Shown: positions 23,101-37,300, counted from the first letter of the stretch. The stretch: DNA of 64,000 bases from Lateolabrax maculatus (GCA_031216445.1 CM062214.1:28276001-28340000), one strand, 5' to 3'. Notes: a model not told the origin generated them from the letters alone. Numbers and translations: made by a program.

Positions 23101-26100
23101 GCTCACTGGAAGAGATATTTACACTTCAGTATGTGACTCAATACGTTTTCTGAACCAGTAGGAGTCACATGTCATTTCAGCACATATATAATGCACCAAG
23201 TAGCAGTTTTTAAGTGTAATTTTGACTTATATTATAAGCTCACTTGTTACACCCACTCTGAAAATGCAATGTTGAATATCATGATATTTAAAGTTAATTA
23301 TTGATCTCCATCAAACACTGAATATGGTTAAAGCAATGATACACAATTGTATGAGTGTAAGATCCTTAGTCCTGAAGTACAAGCTGCTTGGTCAATTATG
23401 TGTTTGCCCAATTTATGAGAGTGACAAAGGATTCAAAAAATCTCCCTAATTGTATTGCATGCAACTCGGTATCATTTTAAATGTGCAGGTTTTTTAAGGG
23501 GGTTTGGCATGTAATGTGGTTGACCAGATTACACCAGACACAGCCTGCTGTATCTGCTCTAATGAAAATCTGACAGGTCAGAAAATATTACACAGACTGT
23601 CAGGGTTGTGACCTCTGACCTGTGCTGCCTGTCAGAGAGGTGAAGGGTTATCTGGCTGTGGTCAGCATGAGCGTCAGGCTGCAGTGATGCTGAGCCAATA
23701 GAGCCGTCTGCCTCCCTGCTGGAGGAAGAGACACAGACGGCGTTTGGCTGCGAGCTGCTTGACAAGAGCCCTGTTCACTAAATCATTCCCATCTTTGACC
23801 TGATTAGACTCATTTCCCACTTCTGCATCTGATTTAAATAACTGGAGGTTTTGTAAAAACAGCACAAATTTTGTTTCTCTTCTAACAAAATAGTCTCTTT
23901 GTTGTTGCAGTAGCTGCAGCTAAATATTAATCTGTTTACAATTAAGACAGCAGCTAAGACACATCACTTAAGTTTGAACACATACATATACAACAAAGTC
24001 ACAAAGCCTCCTCTAAAATTTGAAAAATGTGTCATCAGTGCCAGGGAGGATCATCCAAATCAGTCAAATAATCCAGTGGCAGCGAGCGGAGACCAGACTT
24101 GGATGTGGATCTTGTATCTCAGTTCTGCCAAGTCTCTCTCCGTCTTTCTCCAACAGCTCCGATAAATCGAGCTGGTTCTTGGCTGGGCTCAGACAGGAGC
24201 AGATTCCTCTCAGCCGCAAGGAAACAAACACACCTTAAAGGCCAAGACAATTTACCCATCATTCCTCTCTTTTCCAGCGTCCTTTATTTTTGTGCTCTGT
24301 AGCCAAATTCATCGCTGGCAAACAGTCCAACAGCACGGCGAGTTTTCCGAGCGCTGTGCTCATTTACACAGCTGGAGAAGACGAACTGGAGCGCTCAGAG
24401 GAAATACTTCAGCACACAGCGAAAGACCGCAAAGGTCAAGGGTCATGTCGGGGTCTAGGAGTCACAGGCTGGTAGGGAATTAGTGCAGTTAGAGTTATGA
24501 TGATGAGGAAAACCTTTCTATGACTTTGTTCAAATGCTTCCCGGATTAGATGAGATTAGATAAGATTCTATTTCATTCAATTCAATAATTTAACGTTAAA
24601 TTAGGTTTGAGGAATACAGAGGAGGAAGATGACATGAGATCAGATGAGATGAATTGAGATAAGATTCAGTCAGATGAGGCAAAATGAGATGAACCAAGAC
24701 AACATAAGATTACTAAAATAAGATGACTTCAAATGAGAGATTAGTGGAGATGAGTTGACATGAGATGAGATAAAACAAGATGAGAAGACATGTAAATCAT
24801 ATTAGAGGTTAGAGCTGATGAATGGACATTAAATTAATCTAGAATAGTATCCAAAAATATAAAAAGAGATTAGATAAAAAGGGATAAGGCAAGACAAAAC
24901 AAGCTGAGATAAAATACATTAAAATAAATTGAAATTAAATGAGTTGGCATGAGAAAAGCTGACTTCAAGCTGAATAGAGATATAGTTTGATGAGATTAAC
25001 AAAATGAAATGAGGCAGATGGTGTTGAGATGAAACATGGTGAGATTAGGTGAGATAAGGAGACGAAATGAGATGAGATACATTTGAGATGAGACCATATC
25101 ACCTACATGAGTTGATATGGGATTAGAAGAGATAAAGGGACATGAGAGGAGATGAGGTGAGATAAAACAAAACATAAGATTTGATATGATGAAACAATAA
25201 TATCTGAGATTAAATGAGATGAGAAATTAGGTTAATCATTATTGTCAGCTGATTCCCTTCTATGCATCTATTGGCGATCTCACTCAGGGCGCCATATTTA
25301 AGTTGCTTCAGCCGCCTATCCTGGCTGCTTCCTCCACAAGCCGCTTCACAACCCACCTCCACCCCAGCTCCTCCCTTCATGCTGTGTCTGACTTATCAAT
25401 GTCATTTCTGTTGTCATTGATGCTGCTCTGTTCTGGACCCTACGGGGGTTCTTGCTGCTGCTCTCCCAGAACAGAGAATACCGCCAAATACATCTAACTG
25501 CAAATATATCTTACTTCATGTAAAATCAAATTTTTTTGGCAAAGTGGCCTTGACTGAACATAAGTTACGTCACGTACATGACGTAAGTTTAAATAAGTCA
25601 ATGTTGACTTTTTAACATGGTTTCACACGGGACATGAACAGCGGCCTCCTGGGTAAAGGTTTTCAACTAGAAGTGCTCAGAGCAGCTGCACAAAGAAGTT
25701 GGAGCGCTCAGAAAAAAGACGCTGGGAACACTGTATGCACACAAGCCTAAATCAGAGTGTCGTCTGCGTAGCTGTGATAAAAGCAGGTACAGGGTGAATA
25801 ATAGAGGCCCAAGAATCGAACCCTGGGAGATGGATTTCTATAATATATAAACTTCTGTCTTTGCACAGCTGCTCTACAAGCTGCTCTTATTTCAGAGAGA
25901 GTGACAAAGTTTCTGGAGAGCTGCCTGAGCTGAAAAGAAAGAAGCTGAAATAGTTGGAAGGTCACCGGAGCTGTGAGCACAAAACCATGAGGAAGGAAAA
26001 ATTAGGACAGTCTTCTTCTATCGAAATCTGTTTTTCTGATCTCTCTCTTCGTATGTCTCACAAATAAAGTCATTGTGATGATCTGATAGAGGAAAAATGT

Positions 26101-29100
26101 CTTTTCTTACTTATAATTTATGGATGATACAGATTGAATTCACTGTGCTGGATTTCTGTTGAAAGGATGAAATCATCTCTTTCCTTCTTTTCCAGGATGT
26201 TCTCAGTTTCTTATGGTGGAAAATAAACTTGAAAAAGGGCTGTGACGTCACATTCCTCATCCTTTATTATCTCGGTTTGTGACAGACCTGGCAGCATTAC
26301 AAGGACTTCCAGTCCTCCATCCTCCTGTCAACTGACCCTCCCGATATAGATTTTAATTGAAACCAGAGGAAGGTGGGGGAGGAAGGTGGGGGAGGAAGGG
26401 GATGAGGAAGAGGAGGGAGGCGTATAAGTGCCAGGTGAAGGGTTTCCTGGTAGCAGTGAGGAGGTTCCGTCCTCTGTCAAGCTTTTAAAGAAGTCTGCTC
26501 ACTTCAACACCTCCATGTGTTTGGTTCAGGACAGATTTCATTAAGAATAAGTAAATCAAACTGAGGAAAAGAGACTGATACAGATATTAAGCCAAAACTG
26601 TGTTTTTCGGCAAAAATGTTTGGTTTTCATTTCTGTTAAAGTCTTTTCAAAGCTTATCCAGTGATTTACTCTTCACATTACCCATTTGAACAAATGTTAC
26701 CATAACAGCATATTTTTACTTTATTTATATAATTAGAAAAAGGATATAGGACTAAATAAATTGCACACTGTTGCTAATGTAAGGTAACTATTCATCTGCA
26801 CTCCAGTATTTGTGGTGTTATTGATTTGGATTCCATTGGTTGGTTTGGCTGTTGTTTTGGATTTCATTATACTGGAAGGTGTTCACAATATTTTGTCCTG
26901 CCACATACCTGTGGGAAAGGACATAATATCAGGAACACCTGTGTGTGATTTAGTTTTTTCATTCTCTCTTTTCTGTGGAGAAGTTGAGGAGAAACAGAAT
27001 CCAGGCCAGAGAGGCTCTTAGAGGAAAGTTTGATTCCAGGAGATCTTTTACTGATGAAGTGTAATTTACATTTTCTGGAAAGCCATTTTCCATTAATATC
27101 TTCTTCAATTAGAGACGTTCCTACATTTCCTAGAGCCCCCTAAAAAGGGACATAAACCTTCTCCATTTAGCAGTGGCTTCAATGTGTAGGCGGACAGAAT
27201 GATGGTGATGGAGTGACAGTGTTTCCAAGAGGAAGTGATCCCAATCTGTTGTAGCTGTTTTTGATTTTTGCTCTACTTCCTGCTCATGTGGGCGTATAAA
27301 TTACTCTCTGCTGGAATTCCACTGGCCATTTATCTACACATAGACAAAAAATACATTATGTGGCCTGGTCATACTGGTCATACTGGACAGCTTCCAGTTT
27401 GAAAAGTGGACGAAGATGGAGCGTGTTGTGTCATCTGAGTTTCTTCTTCTGTGTTTCAGATCTGCAGCTCTGCTTCAACTTCGACTCAAAGAACTTCAAG
27501 ATCTTCTCCGGTTCCAAAGAAAACCAGTTTGGTTACAAAGTCCAGCAGCACGATGCAGGAGGGCGCAAATGGTGAGGTTCATTATTCATAAGGAAACCAG
27601 TCTGTGCTGGTCTGTCTACATCTGTAGAAACCAGTCTGTGCTGGTCTGTCTACAGACAGAAACCAGTCTGTAATGGTCTCTGTACATACAGAAACCAGTC
27701 TGTAGTGGTCTGTCCACAGACAGAAACCAGTTTTTAAATAATTTCTCTGTCTAAAGAGTGGTGACGTTTCTCCATTTATTACCATTGTGATAAATTAGGG
27801 TTAGTACTGGATCCAGTGGTGTTTAATGACAAGCTATTGGATGGCTGGAAACCATAACAGCTGCTTGAATTTAAGTTAATTAACTTCCCAGTTAGAAAGC
27901 AACTACAGTAGCTGGCCAACTTTAGCTAGACTACAGCAAACAATGTGTTAAAAATATGAACACGTAATCTGTTTTTCACCTGTTTTCATTGTTAATGGTG
28001 TTTCAGTGGAAATTTTAAAATGGCAAATTGGCTGAAGTCGTGTTTACAAGTAAAGATTTCAAATGGCTTCCGTGTGATGTAATTGTAGTATGTCATATTT
28101 GGATAGATTTAACGAAGACAATAGATCTTAAGCTAAATGACTAAACTGCACAAAATAATATTATCCACTCCATTATTAACAAGGCTTTAAGGCATCTGAT
28201 CACATTTCCAGTATTTGGAAGCCTGAGTTAGCTCCAAGTACCTTCAGGTAAAGACAGAATGGATGATGTCTGTCTGGTTAAAAATATACATAACTGTTGA
28301 ATCTTATGATTTATTGGACACTGTGGCCTGTCAGAAGCAAAGTTCCATGTCCTGGGAAAGTGAGTCGAAAAACCTTAAACTCGGAAATGTTTCCAGGAAA
28401 GTTGGTTGTTGGTTTCTGTCCTCCCTGTGCTGAGTGTCAGTGAATCATGTTGAGATGTCAGAATCATGTTGTTATGACACATTTTCCACTGTGTCTGATA
28501 ACTGGAACATACCTGTGGCGCGGCAGGGCATTATTTATAGTCCTTTCTGCTATAAATCTGGATTTCATAATCTAGATGTGATCCTATGGTCACATAGCTT
28601 GTTACTCTACTTCTCGTGGACTCATGTGTTCTTGTACAGTTTGTCCTTGGCCCTCCATCAGTGTGCTGTGAGAGTTCGGCTGGTTGCTCATCCTTCATCT
28701 TTATTTCCAACCTACCGGTGGATCTCATATACCGGCAGCCACATTCAAACCTGCAGCTGCTTCTCTCTGCTGCAAGGAAGAGGAGATGAGATGAAGTGAG
28801 ATACGACACGATGAGATGAGATGAAGTGAGATACGACACGATGAGATGAGACGAAGTGAGATACGACACGATGAGATGAGATGAAGTGAGATACGACACG
28901 ATGAGATGAGATGAAGTGAGATACGACACGATAAAATGAGATGAAGTGAGATTTGATGAGATGAAGTGAGATTTGATGAGATGAGATGAAGTGAGATTTG
29001 ATGAGATGAAGTGAAGTGAGATTTGATGAGATGAAGTGAAGTGAGATACGACACGATGAGATGAGATGAAGTGAGATATGACACGATGAGATGAGATGAA

Positions 29101-30856
29101 GTGAGATACGATTAAATGAGATGAAGTGAGATACGATTAAATGAGATAAATGAGATTAAGTGGGCTAATATAACAAGAAGTGAGATGAGGTGAAATTAGA
29201 TGACACAAATTAAGATAAGATGCAGTGAGATATGTTTAAATGAGATAAGAAGAGATAATACAAGATGAGATAAAATGAAGTGACATCAAATCTGATGAAG
29301 TGAGCTCACATAACAAGAAGTGAGATTAGATGAAATAAAATGAGATGAAGTGAGATGAGATTAGATCAAATAAGAGATGAGAAGATGAAGTGACATAAAA
29401 TCTGACGAAGTGAGCTCACATAACAAGAAGTGAGATTAGATGAAATAAGATGAAACAAAGTAAGATGAGAAAAATAAGGAAACATTATAAGGGATTTGGC
29501 AATATGATGTACAAATGAGAATTCTGAGAGGATATGAGACAAAATTGATTAGAAGAGATAAAATAGAGTTTAAATTGAATAGAATGAGGTCAGATGAGAT
29601 TGGAGGAGATAAAATCTGTAGAAATTAGATGAATTAAATAAATTTGTGTGGGATGAGATGCAGCAACATGAGATTAAACCAAACAAAGAGATTTCTGTCA
29701 TCTCTGCTGTGGTGATAATTTTACTTCACTCTGAACTGAGATGAGGTCTTTTTCATGTAGTCTAATTTTGTTTCACCTCATCAGATTTCATTATCTCATT
29801 TTTGAATCTAATCTCAATTTGCTGAGTTACTTGAATTTCCCTCAAAGAGAATAACAAAAATCTCATCCCATCTCACCTCTGTCTAATCTTATTTCATCCC
29901 ATTAAATTTCATCTCATTACATAAAATTAGATCAAACTAATAGATGTGAGATGAGGCGAGATGCTGGGGTGTTACCTGAAGTTCCCTCTGAGATTAATAC
30001 AAACCTCATCTCAGTTTGTCCAATCTCATCATGTTTCATTTAGTCTCATCTAATCTGGTTTTATCCCATTTCATTCCAGTTTGTTTTAACTCAACTCATG
30101 TTCTCTCATAGAGTCCTGTCTTGTCTCACCTAATCTCACAAACATCCCATAATCTAATCTCTACTCTTCCCTTCTCATCTAATCTCTCTTCTGTGTCTTC
30201 TAGTTTATACAAACTGCTTTCTTGACAACTCAATCTGCATAATGTATTTATTAGTACTTTGTCTTTGGATTTCATGCTAAAGTCACATAATGTCTTTCAC
30301 AAAATCCTGTAGTTGCTCTGCTTTGCTTTCACTCCACAAATAAACCACAAAGTTTTCACACCAATTCATTTGAAATAAACCAAAACCGTTGATGTGAAGA
30401 CATGAAAGCACCCTTCATGTCAACTAATGTCTCATGTAATGTGGTGTAATCTGTCTAATCTAATCCAATCTAATCTAGGTTGTTTGATTTTAAAGGCAGC
30501 AGGGTGCCAATGAAAGGTTCAGGAGAGATGAAACAAGATCAAATTGAAAGAAGCGAGAATCTTCAGCCACACTGTTGTTTTTCTTGTCTGTCTGTGGGTG
30601 CAGGTGAGATTGTGCAACATTCCTGGTTCTCTGTGCTGTCTCATTTTTTTTATCTGGAAACATTTCAGCCCTGATGAATACCTTGCAGTCTTCCAGGATT
30701 ACAAAATCTCTGTGCCTTTGAAGTCGCAGGTAAATAAGTGGAAAGTATTTGCGTTTGTCTCGAGACTCCTGCATCCCGAGGCGGAGCGGCGGATCTGGAA
30801 ACTATGTGTTGCGGTTTGTTATTCCCCAGCCTCCCTCTGGGAAGCCCATCACTCTG

Positions 30857-30897
<41 letters not shown>

Positions 30898-32196
30898 TAA
30901 AGGGGGGATTTGACATCGTTATTCTGCAGAGCTGTTTTCCTACACAGCCTGGTGACATTTACATTTCAGGTGTTTGGCTGATGTTGTTATCTAGACAGGA
31001 TGGAAGAATCATCGTTCTGGTTTCTCTTCATACAGGATTCTCAGGATTATTACTTGTACCCATAAACCATCGGGGTCCTGTGACCTCTGACACCTGTTCC
31101 TCTGTACAACTTTATAGTTGTAATGACTTTTGACCAGTAATTTGTATCTTAAAATTGACAAATTTCCATAAAAGAAGTTCTTTTGGGTTTGTGAGCAGCT
31201 CCTTGAAGCGTGTTAAGGCAGGTTTATGTCAGGTTTTAAATAACTTAAGAGAGCTTATAACATACAGAGGTAACTATGGGAGGTAATGTCGACTCCATGT
31301 TCACGCAGTTCAGCCTGGCCTTCAGCAACGCAACAAAACACAAAATGAGCAGCTACTATAGATAAGATGGTTGAATTAGATATTTTTCACAGAAAGTATA
31401 ACATGAGGAAGAACCGGTCGTACAGACTGGTTAATGCTGAGACCCTCTGTGTGCTTAGTGAACGAGCTCTGGTGTTAGTTCTGAGCTGAGAACTAAAGCT
31501 TCATCAGACGTCTAATAAACCTTCAAACTCACCGATCTGTTATTCAAACTGGACTTCCTGGATCGGATTTCACTGTCTCACACATGAAGCCCCTTGACTG
31601 GTTTTAACGCTCGACTGTTGTCCGTCTTTTGGAACGTGACACTTTCAAACACAAAGACCAAAGAGAAAGGTGAAAGTTTTGACCTCGCTGTCTTGAAGCC
31701 ACATGTTCTGGCTTCGCAGCGACGCTTCAGCCTCACAACCGTCCACAGTCCCTTTGGAGCAAATGTGCCTTTTGGCCTGCTTACAGATTTGATTGTTATT
31801 ACTTCATTCAGGTGTCTCAGTAAAGAGAGCGAGAGCTGCTGAATGCAAATGAACAGTCAACACTTCCAACTATGTGTTAATTCTTTGTGTTTGAGTCAAA
31901 TCCTCCTCTAAAGCTAAATGTGGGGCTGTAAATCAAGTCTGCTTCATTTACATTTCCCCGAGTCACAGTTTCTGTCTGTAAAGCTGGACGTCAGCCACAT
32001 AAATAAACTGTGGAAAACTTTAATAAAACGAAGGTCGACTGCACGTTGAGCCGTGAGTGTGTGTTTGGTCGGGGGTGTTGTTGTGTCTGTTGGAGGTCAA
32101 ACCCGTTGACCTGTGTCGGCCTCTGAGGTCAAACCTCCGGCCGAACGTGTTTACAGAGCCGAGTGTTTGTGTAGCCTGCCAGCCTCCACGCTGGGA

Positions 32197-32258
<62 letters not shown>

Positions 32259-34299
32259 TTTGTCTTGGGGTTTTTTCTCCTCACACATTGAACAAGCGTG
32301 CAGAGTTTGACCGACCAACACTGCCACCACGGACACGTCTGCTTTCCTTTGTTCATTCAGTAGTTTAGTGTGTTTTCATCGACCTGTAACTGGTCAAAAT
32401 GAAATCAACAACATTTCCTCAGAATCCAACAGTGAGCTGCCGTTTTGTACCAACGTTTAACAAGGGTTTTATTTAAATGTTCACCCTCTGGTCTGGCAGA
32501 CGTTTGTCCTGTGACATGTGAGGGTGTGAGGATAAAAAGCTCTATGGGACCTTTGACCTGAAGGATACAGTATGTGCAGGGCCTGCTGCATTACAGCTAC
32601 ATCAGATATGCTCCGAATGTTCCAGACACAATAAATGGAAACGTTTGTCTGTCTAGATTGAGACAAATTTTTCAGCCGACATTGTGAGTGCATGTGCCAG
32701 CCTCACTACATACAATTAACGTGCACAACAAAAACGTAAAAAAGAAAATGTTTTCATGAATAAATATGGAAACATCATCAGATTAATTTCACATCATCAC
32801 ATCCATATCTCTATAGACTGTTGGTGACTTCCTGGAGTGAAGTCTGCAGCACAGCGCATGTCTGCAGAAAGACTTTTACAAGGAAGAATTAAGAATATTC
32901 TCCCTTTTCTCAACATTGTTCTCTCCACCTTTATATGAAACCCACTGCTGAATAATGCAGATCCATCCCTCTTACAGGGCTGTTATAGGAAATGCAGGAC
33001 ACCAGTAATTAGGTAACAAATAGCCCCATAAAGCAGAGGCAGGTATAGTGTGCAGGTTGAGCTCAATGACAGCGTGACGGGGTGATGTCAGGTTGGTGTC
33101 TGCTGTGTGCTGCTGCAGGCTGCAGGATGTGGACGGGCTCTGTTTGGGATGTGGTTTGTCAGCGCTGCTCTCCGCCCGTTTGATGTGGACGGGAGACACA
33201 TTAGCAGATTGGAGGTTAGGGCTCGACTGTGGCATCTCCTCTGGTATGTGACTCAGCCCTCTTCCCAGAACCGCCGTCCAGACCACATGTGGTGGCGTTT
33301 ACTCTGGTTAACACTAATAACCTGCTCGCTGTGTGACCCCGTTCAACAAGAACTGACCTCTCAGTGCACCAAAGTACAGTAAAGATGCTTTTCATTATAT
33401 GAAATTAAAGTTTCTGTCTACATTTCATAACATTAGGACACTACAGTTAAAGGATTACTACACCAAAAATCCATGTTTTGAGTATCAAACACAAAGCTTG
33501 CAGACTTTAAAAATGCCCTGAAAAGTTTATACGTTGTTCCTTCATGCAGGTTCAGATTCACAGAGTCTAAAGAAGCATCACAGTGTCCACAGGAACTTCT
33601 CTCACCACTCCTGCAGCATACTTCACTTCTCTATCACCCAACTTCTCTGTTTCACCACAACATAACTCATTTTTTTGCAAATCCTTGGCTTAACACACAG
33701 TTTAAACTTGTTGCTAGAACCATTATCTGTTCAAATTAGTTGTTTTGGGTCTATAAAATGGGTTTTCAGTGTCTGATACAGAACAGAAAAGCAGCAAATT
33801 CTAAAGAAAACTTGGGAATGTTTGGTATTTTTCCTTAAAAATGACTTTCCCATAACCAGCAGAGGTGAATAGCATGAGGTGTTAACAGTTCTTCGCTCTA
33901 CACGTTTCCATTATAACATACTCTAAACACAGGTTTTACTGGAGTATTGCTACAAGTCTTATTCAAACAGGATTGATAATCACCAGAGGTTTAGTGATGG
34001 ATTTTATTAATTTATTATATCTTTTTGTCAGATAAATACAGTTCAATAAACAGTGCAGTATTCCCCTCTGATGTGTGGTGGGGAAGTAGCATAAAATGGA
34101 AATATCCAAGTGTACAAGTACCTCAAAAATTGTACTTAAGTACAGCGCCTGAGTAAATGTACTCAGTTACTTTAGCCGTCGTCATGGCGCTGTGTTTATT
34201 TTGTGCAGCACATAATCCCAAAGATTAAATAGTGTAACACAGATGTTTCCCAAGAAGTTATGCTGAGCTTGTTGACGGATAAAATCCAGTTTCTGTGTG

Positions 34300-34334
<35 letters not shown>

Positions 34335-37300
34335 CCAGGTTGCTGGTCGGCGCTCCCTCTGAAACCACAGGGAAGCAACAGACTGGTGATGTGTACAGAT
34401 GTCCGCTGGATACCAGTAACTCTGCAAACTGCACCCGACTCTACCTGGGTGAGCAGCAGGGGCTGTTGGAGGGGCAGGGGCCCAAATTCATAATGGGCAA
34501 TTTTTGCAAATGATAAAATAAATAAATGCCTGGAATGACAACTTTTGAGACTCTGTTAAAGAGATATTAAAATGTATGTATTTAAAACAAACCCATGGCT
34601 GAGGTTGGTTCAAACACTGCTACATGAAAGTTCATTAATGATACGTGCAAAGAAATGAAGAGTTTGTCCTGTTCCTCTTTTTCGTCTCATTCTGTCTGTC
34701 CTGTGTGATCTCCACTGATGGATAAACCAAAGAATCATCTTTTCTATGTGTTATTGTCCATTTAAGTTGAATGATGCAAAATACAGATGCATTAACACTA
34801 AAGGAGCCTGTTTTGAGTAGAAGAGTAGAAAGTAAAGATATTTGTGTTCAAATGCAGGGGGCAAAAGTCAAAAGCGGTCAGAAAAATAAATACTCAAGTA
34901 CAAGTACAAATACCTGAAAACTCTACTTACGCAAATAATTTGTACATTACTTCCCACCCCTGCAGTCAAAATCCCACTTTAGTAAAAGTATTTTAGTAAA
35001 ATATATTTTATCAGCAGAATGTACTTCAAGTATCCAAAGTGAAAGTACGCATTTTGCAGTAAGGTCCCTTTCAGAGAGTTAAATTATGGAGCCCCCAAGG
35101 TTGAAAAAATCCTTCAGCATCACAGATTTACTTTCTTAAATATGTTAAACATTTAAATGCCAAAAAGCAGAATCTGCTGCTTTTGGCATTTAAATGTTTA
35201 ACAGATTATGTAACATATGTGTACCTATTTTGGCTTATTTCTTGTTTTAAATGTTAAATAACTGAATGTGCATGCTGTATGAGTCCAGTAATTTGATTTT
35301 AAATGTTCACGAACTGAACATTGAAGCACACAAAAAGAAGAATATGAGATTAACAGACGTCACCGAGAAGATAACTGAAGCTTCACAGACTGACTTCACT
35401 GTGCAAAGTTCAGTGTTTAACTGAGACGTGTTTCTGAATCAGGGAATCTTTCTCTGGACAACGTGTCTGAGAGGAAAGACAAAATGAGGCTGGGAATGAC
35501 GCTGACCTCCAACCCAAAAGACAGCAGCTTTGTGGTGAGTCACATGACACAACAGTTTTCTTATACTTTACACAGTGGTATTAGTAGTAAAAGGATCTGA
35601 ATACTTCTTCCACCACTGATTGCAATAAGAATCTCACTTGTTTTGCATGTTTTTCCCATATCTGAGACGTGTTTTTCCTCCCTGCTGTGTGTGAACGTGT
35701 CCTCAGACCTGTGGTCCGCTCTGGTCTCATGAATGTGGAAGCTCCCTGTATAGCACAGGAATCTGCTCCAGAGTCAGCCGGAACTTCAGACTGTCCCACA
35801 CCATCGCACCCGCCCTGCAGAGTAATCAATACACATCCATCCACCTGTTCATCTGTCCATATGTCCATCCATCCATCCATATATCACTTTGTCCATCAGT
35901 CCATCCATATATGTATGTCAGGGGGGAACAATGCAGGAAAACAGGGGGAGGACCCAAACACAGAGAACAGAGGAGAGGAGGCCGGCAGGTATATTACAGG
36001 GAGTTTAATTGAAAAAAAACATACAGGAGAATGAGGCAAACTGAAAATCCCCCAAAAATCAATTAAGTCCAGGGCAGGCAGGTGAAGGAAAAGTTACAGG
36101 GAAACCCAGACACATGGCACAAGGTAACACACACAAACACACAATGATCTGACAGAGGAACAAGGGAACTAGACCGGTATATGAGCAGAGGGTCTGATGA
36201 GGGGATGAGCTGCAGGTGAGGAGTGGGCAGAGTCAGACAGGTGAGTGCAGGGCTGATGAGAGGTGGGGACAGGTGTGGAGATGGGCGGGGCAGTCAGGTG
36301 ATGAGGGAAGGAGGGAGAGTCTGAGGGCCTCTGGTGGACAGAATGAAGATGGCAGGTCTGAGAACAGGGAACAGTAACACAGAATGGGACAAAAGAGAGG
36401 TGAAAGACCAGATCGTGACAATATATCACTCTGTCATCCATCCATCCATTTATCACTCTGTCATCCATCCATCCAGCACTCTGTCCATTGATTGACTTTG
36501 TCCATCAATCTATCCATCCATCATCATTCTGTCCATCCATCCATCCATCCATCACGCTGTCATCCATCCATCCATCCATCACTTTGTCCATCCATCCATC
36601 CATCCATCACGCTGTCATCCATCCATCCATCTGTATCCATCTTGTTCTTTTGATCTTTCAGGGTGTGAGACGTTCATGGACATCGTGATCGTTCTGGACG
36701 GTTCTAACTCCATCTACCCCTGGTACGAGGTCCAGGACTTCCTCATCACCATCCTGCACAAGTTCTACATCGGCCCAGGTCAGACGCAGGTCGGTTCAGC
36801 ACTACATTTTAAAAAGATCGAGTCCAGTGGGATTCAATACTGTAGTTCGTACTGTATTTGTCTACAATGTCTCCGGATGTTCTAATATGAATCTGAGATT
36901 TATAGTTATAGTAGGTAAATATATCAGATATCATCCGCTGTTAATTTAATTTATTTGTTTATTGTTCAAAAAAGTTTTTTTAAAATACATAAATTGTGAA
37001 TAAACTGTAGTTTTAGTGCCGTTTTAGGGTCTCTTCATGCTCTAAACGCTGTGTCAGAGGCTTTCCCATTCATACATTTATAGAGAATACTTTGAATTCT
37101 TTGGCATGATGCTTAAAAAATGTGAAGATATTGAACATAACCACAAACTCTCAGCTACTGGCAGCTTCCAGCCTTGAAAAACGTTGGTCGTTGGTAAAGT
37201 TTTACTCACATTTCTCAACAGTTCGCATGAAACCAGGTCTGTAACTGCCAATGAGGACGAAGGTCACGTCTTTTGTATTTTTATGTCACTTTCCATTCAC

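Larger units (their letters stand above)
20106..27459 (+). other. itga11 intron 1 (7.4 kb)
   Basis: The intron holds a (GA)n run at about 20146-20166, a GAAAGCAGAT triplicate at about 20873-20902, a GAGAT-type minisatellite (24540-25230), a LINE fragment (25743-25860), inverted CRE-like sites (25565-25588) and a promoter-like block (26363-26460). I see no further coding exon in it. The stretch between about 20900 and 24500 shows nothing I can name. Confidence 0.7.
27572..34338 (+). other. itga11 intron 2 (6.8 kb)
   Basis: The intron holds hairpin-forming tandem repeats just after the donor (27593-27730), the 30-bp minisatellite and its strand-switched partner (28785-30205), and (GT)n tracts at about 30857-30894, 32200-32254 and 34294-34334. 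I found no exon inside it. Between about 31100 and 32050, and between 32260 and 34060, I see only AT-rich DNA with no recognisable feature apart from a GTACTT-type repeat starting near 34070. Confidence 0.7.

Noticed and set aside
28531..29084. Two minus-strand open frames of 119 and 132 residues with SYLTSSHLIV repeats
   Set aside because: They are translations of the GAGAT minisatellite; they show no start context, splice signals or known domain.
32057..32368. Open frames with Cys-Val or Thr-His runs
   Set aside because: They come from the (GT)n microsatellite. The same applies at 18595-18943, 30665-30958 and 19745-20219.
35881..36688. Frames rich in His-Pro-Ser-Ile and a 99-residue minus-strand frame
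   Set aside because: They are made by the (ATCC)n array and the solo LTR; only the part after 36661, in the itga11 frame, is coding.
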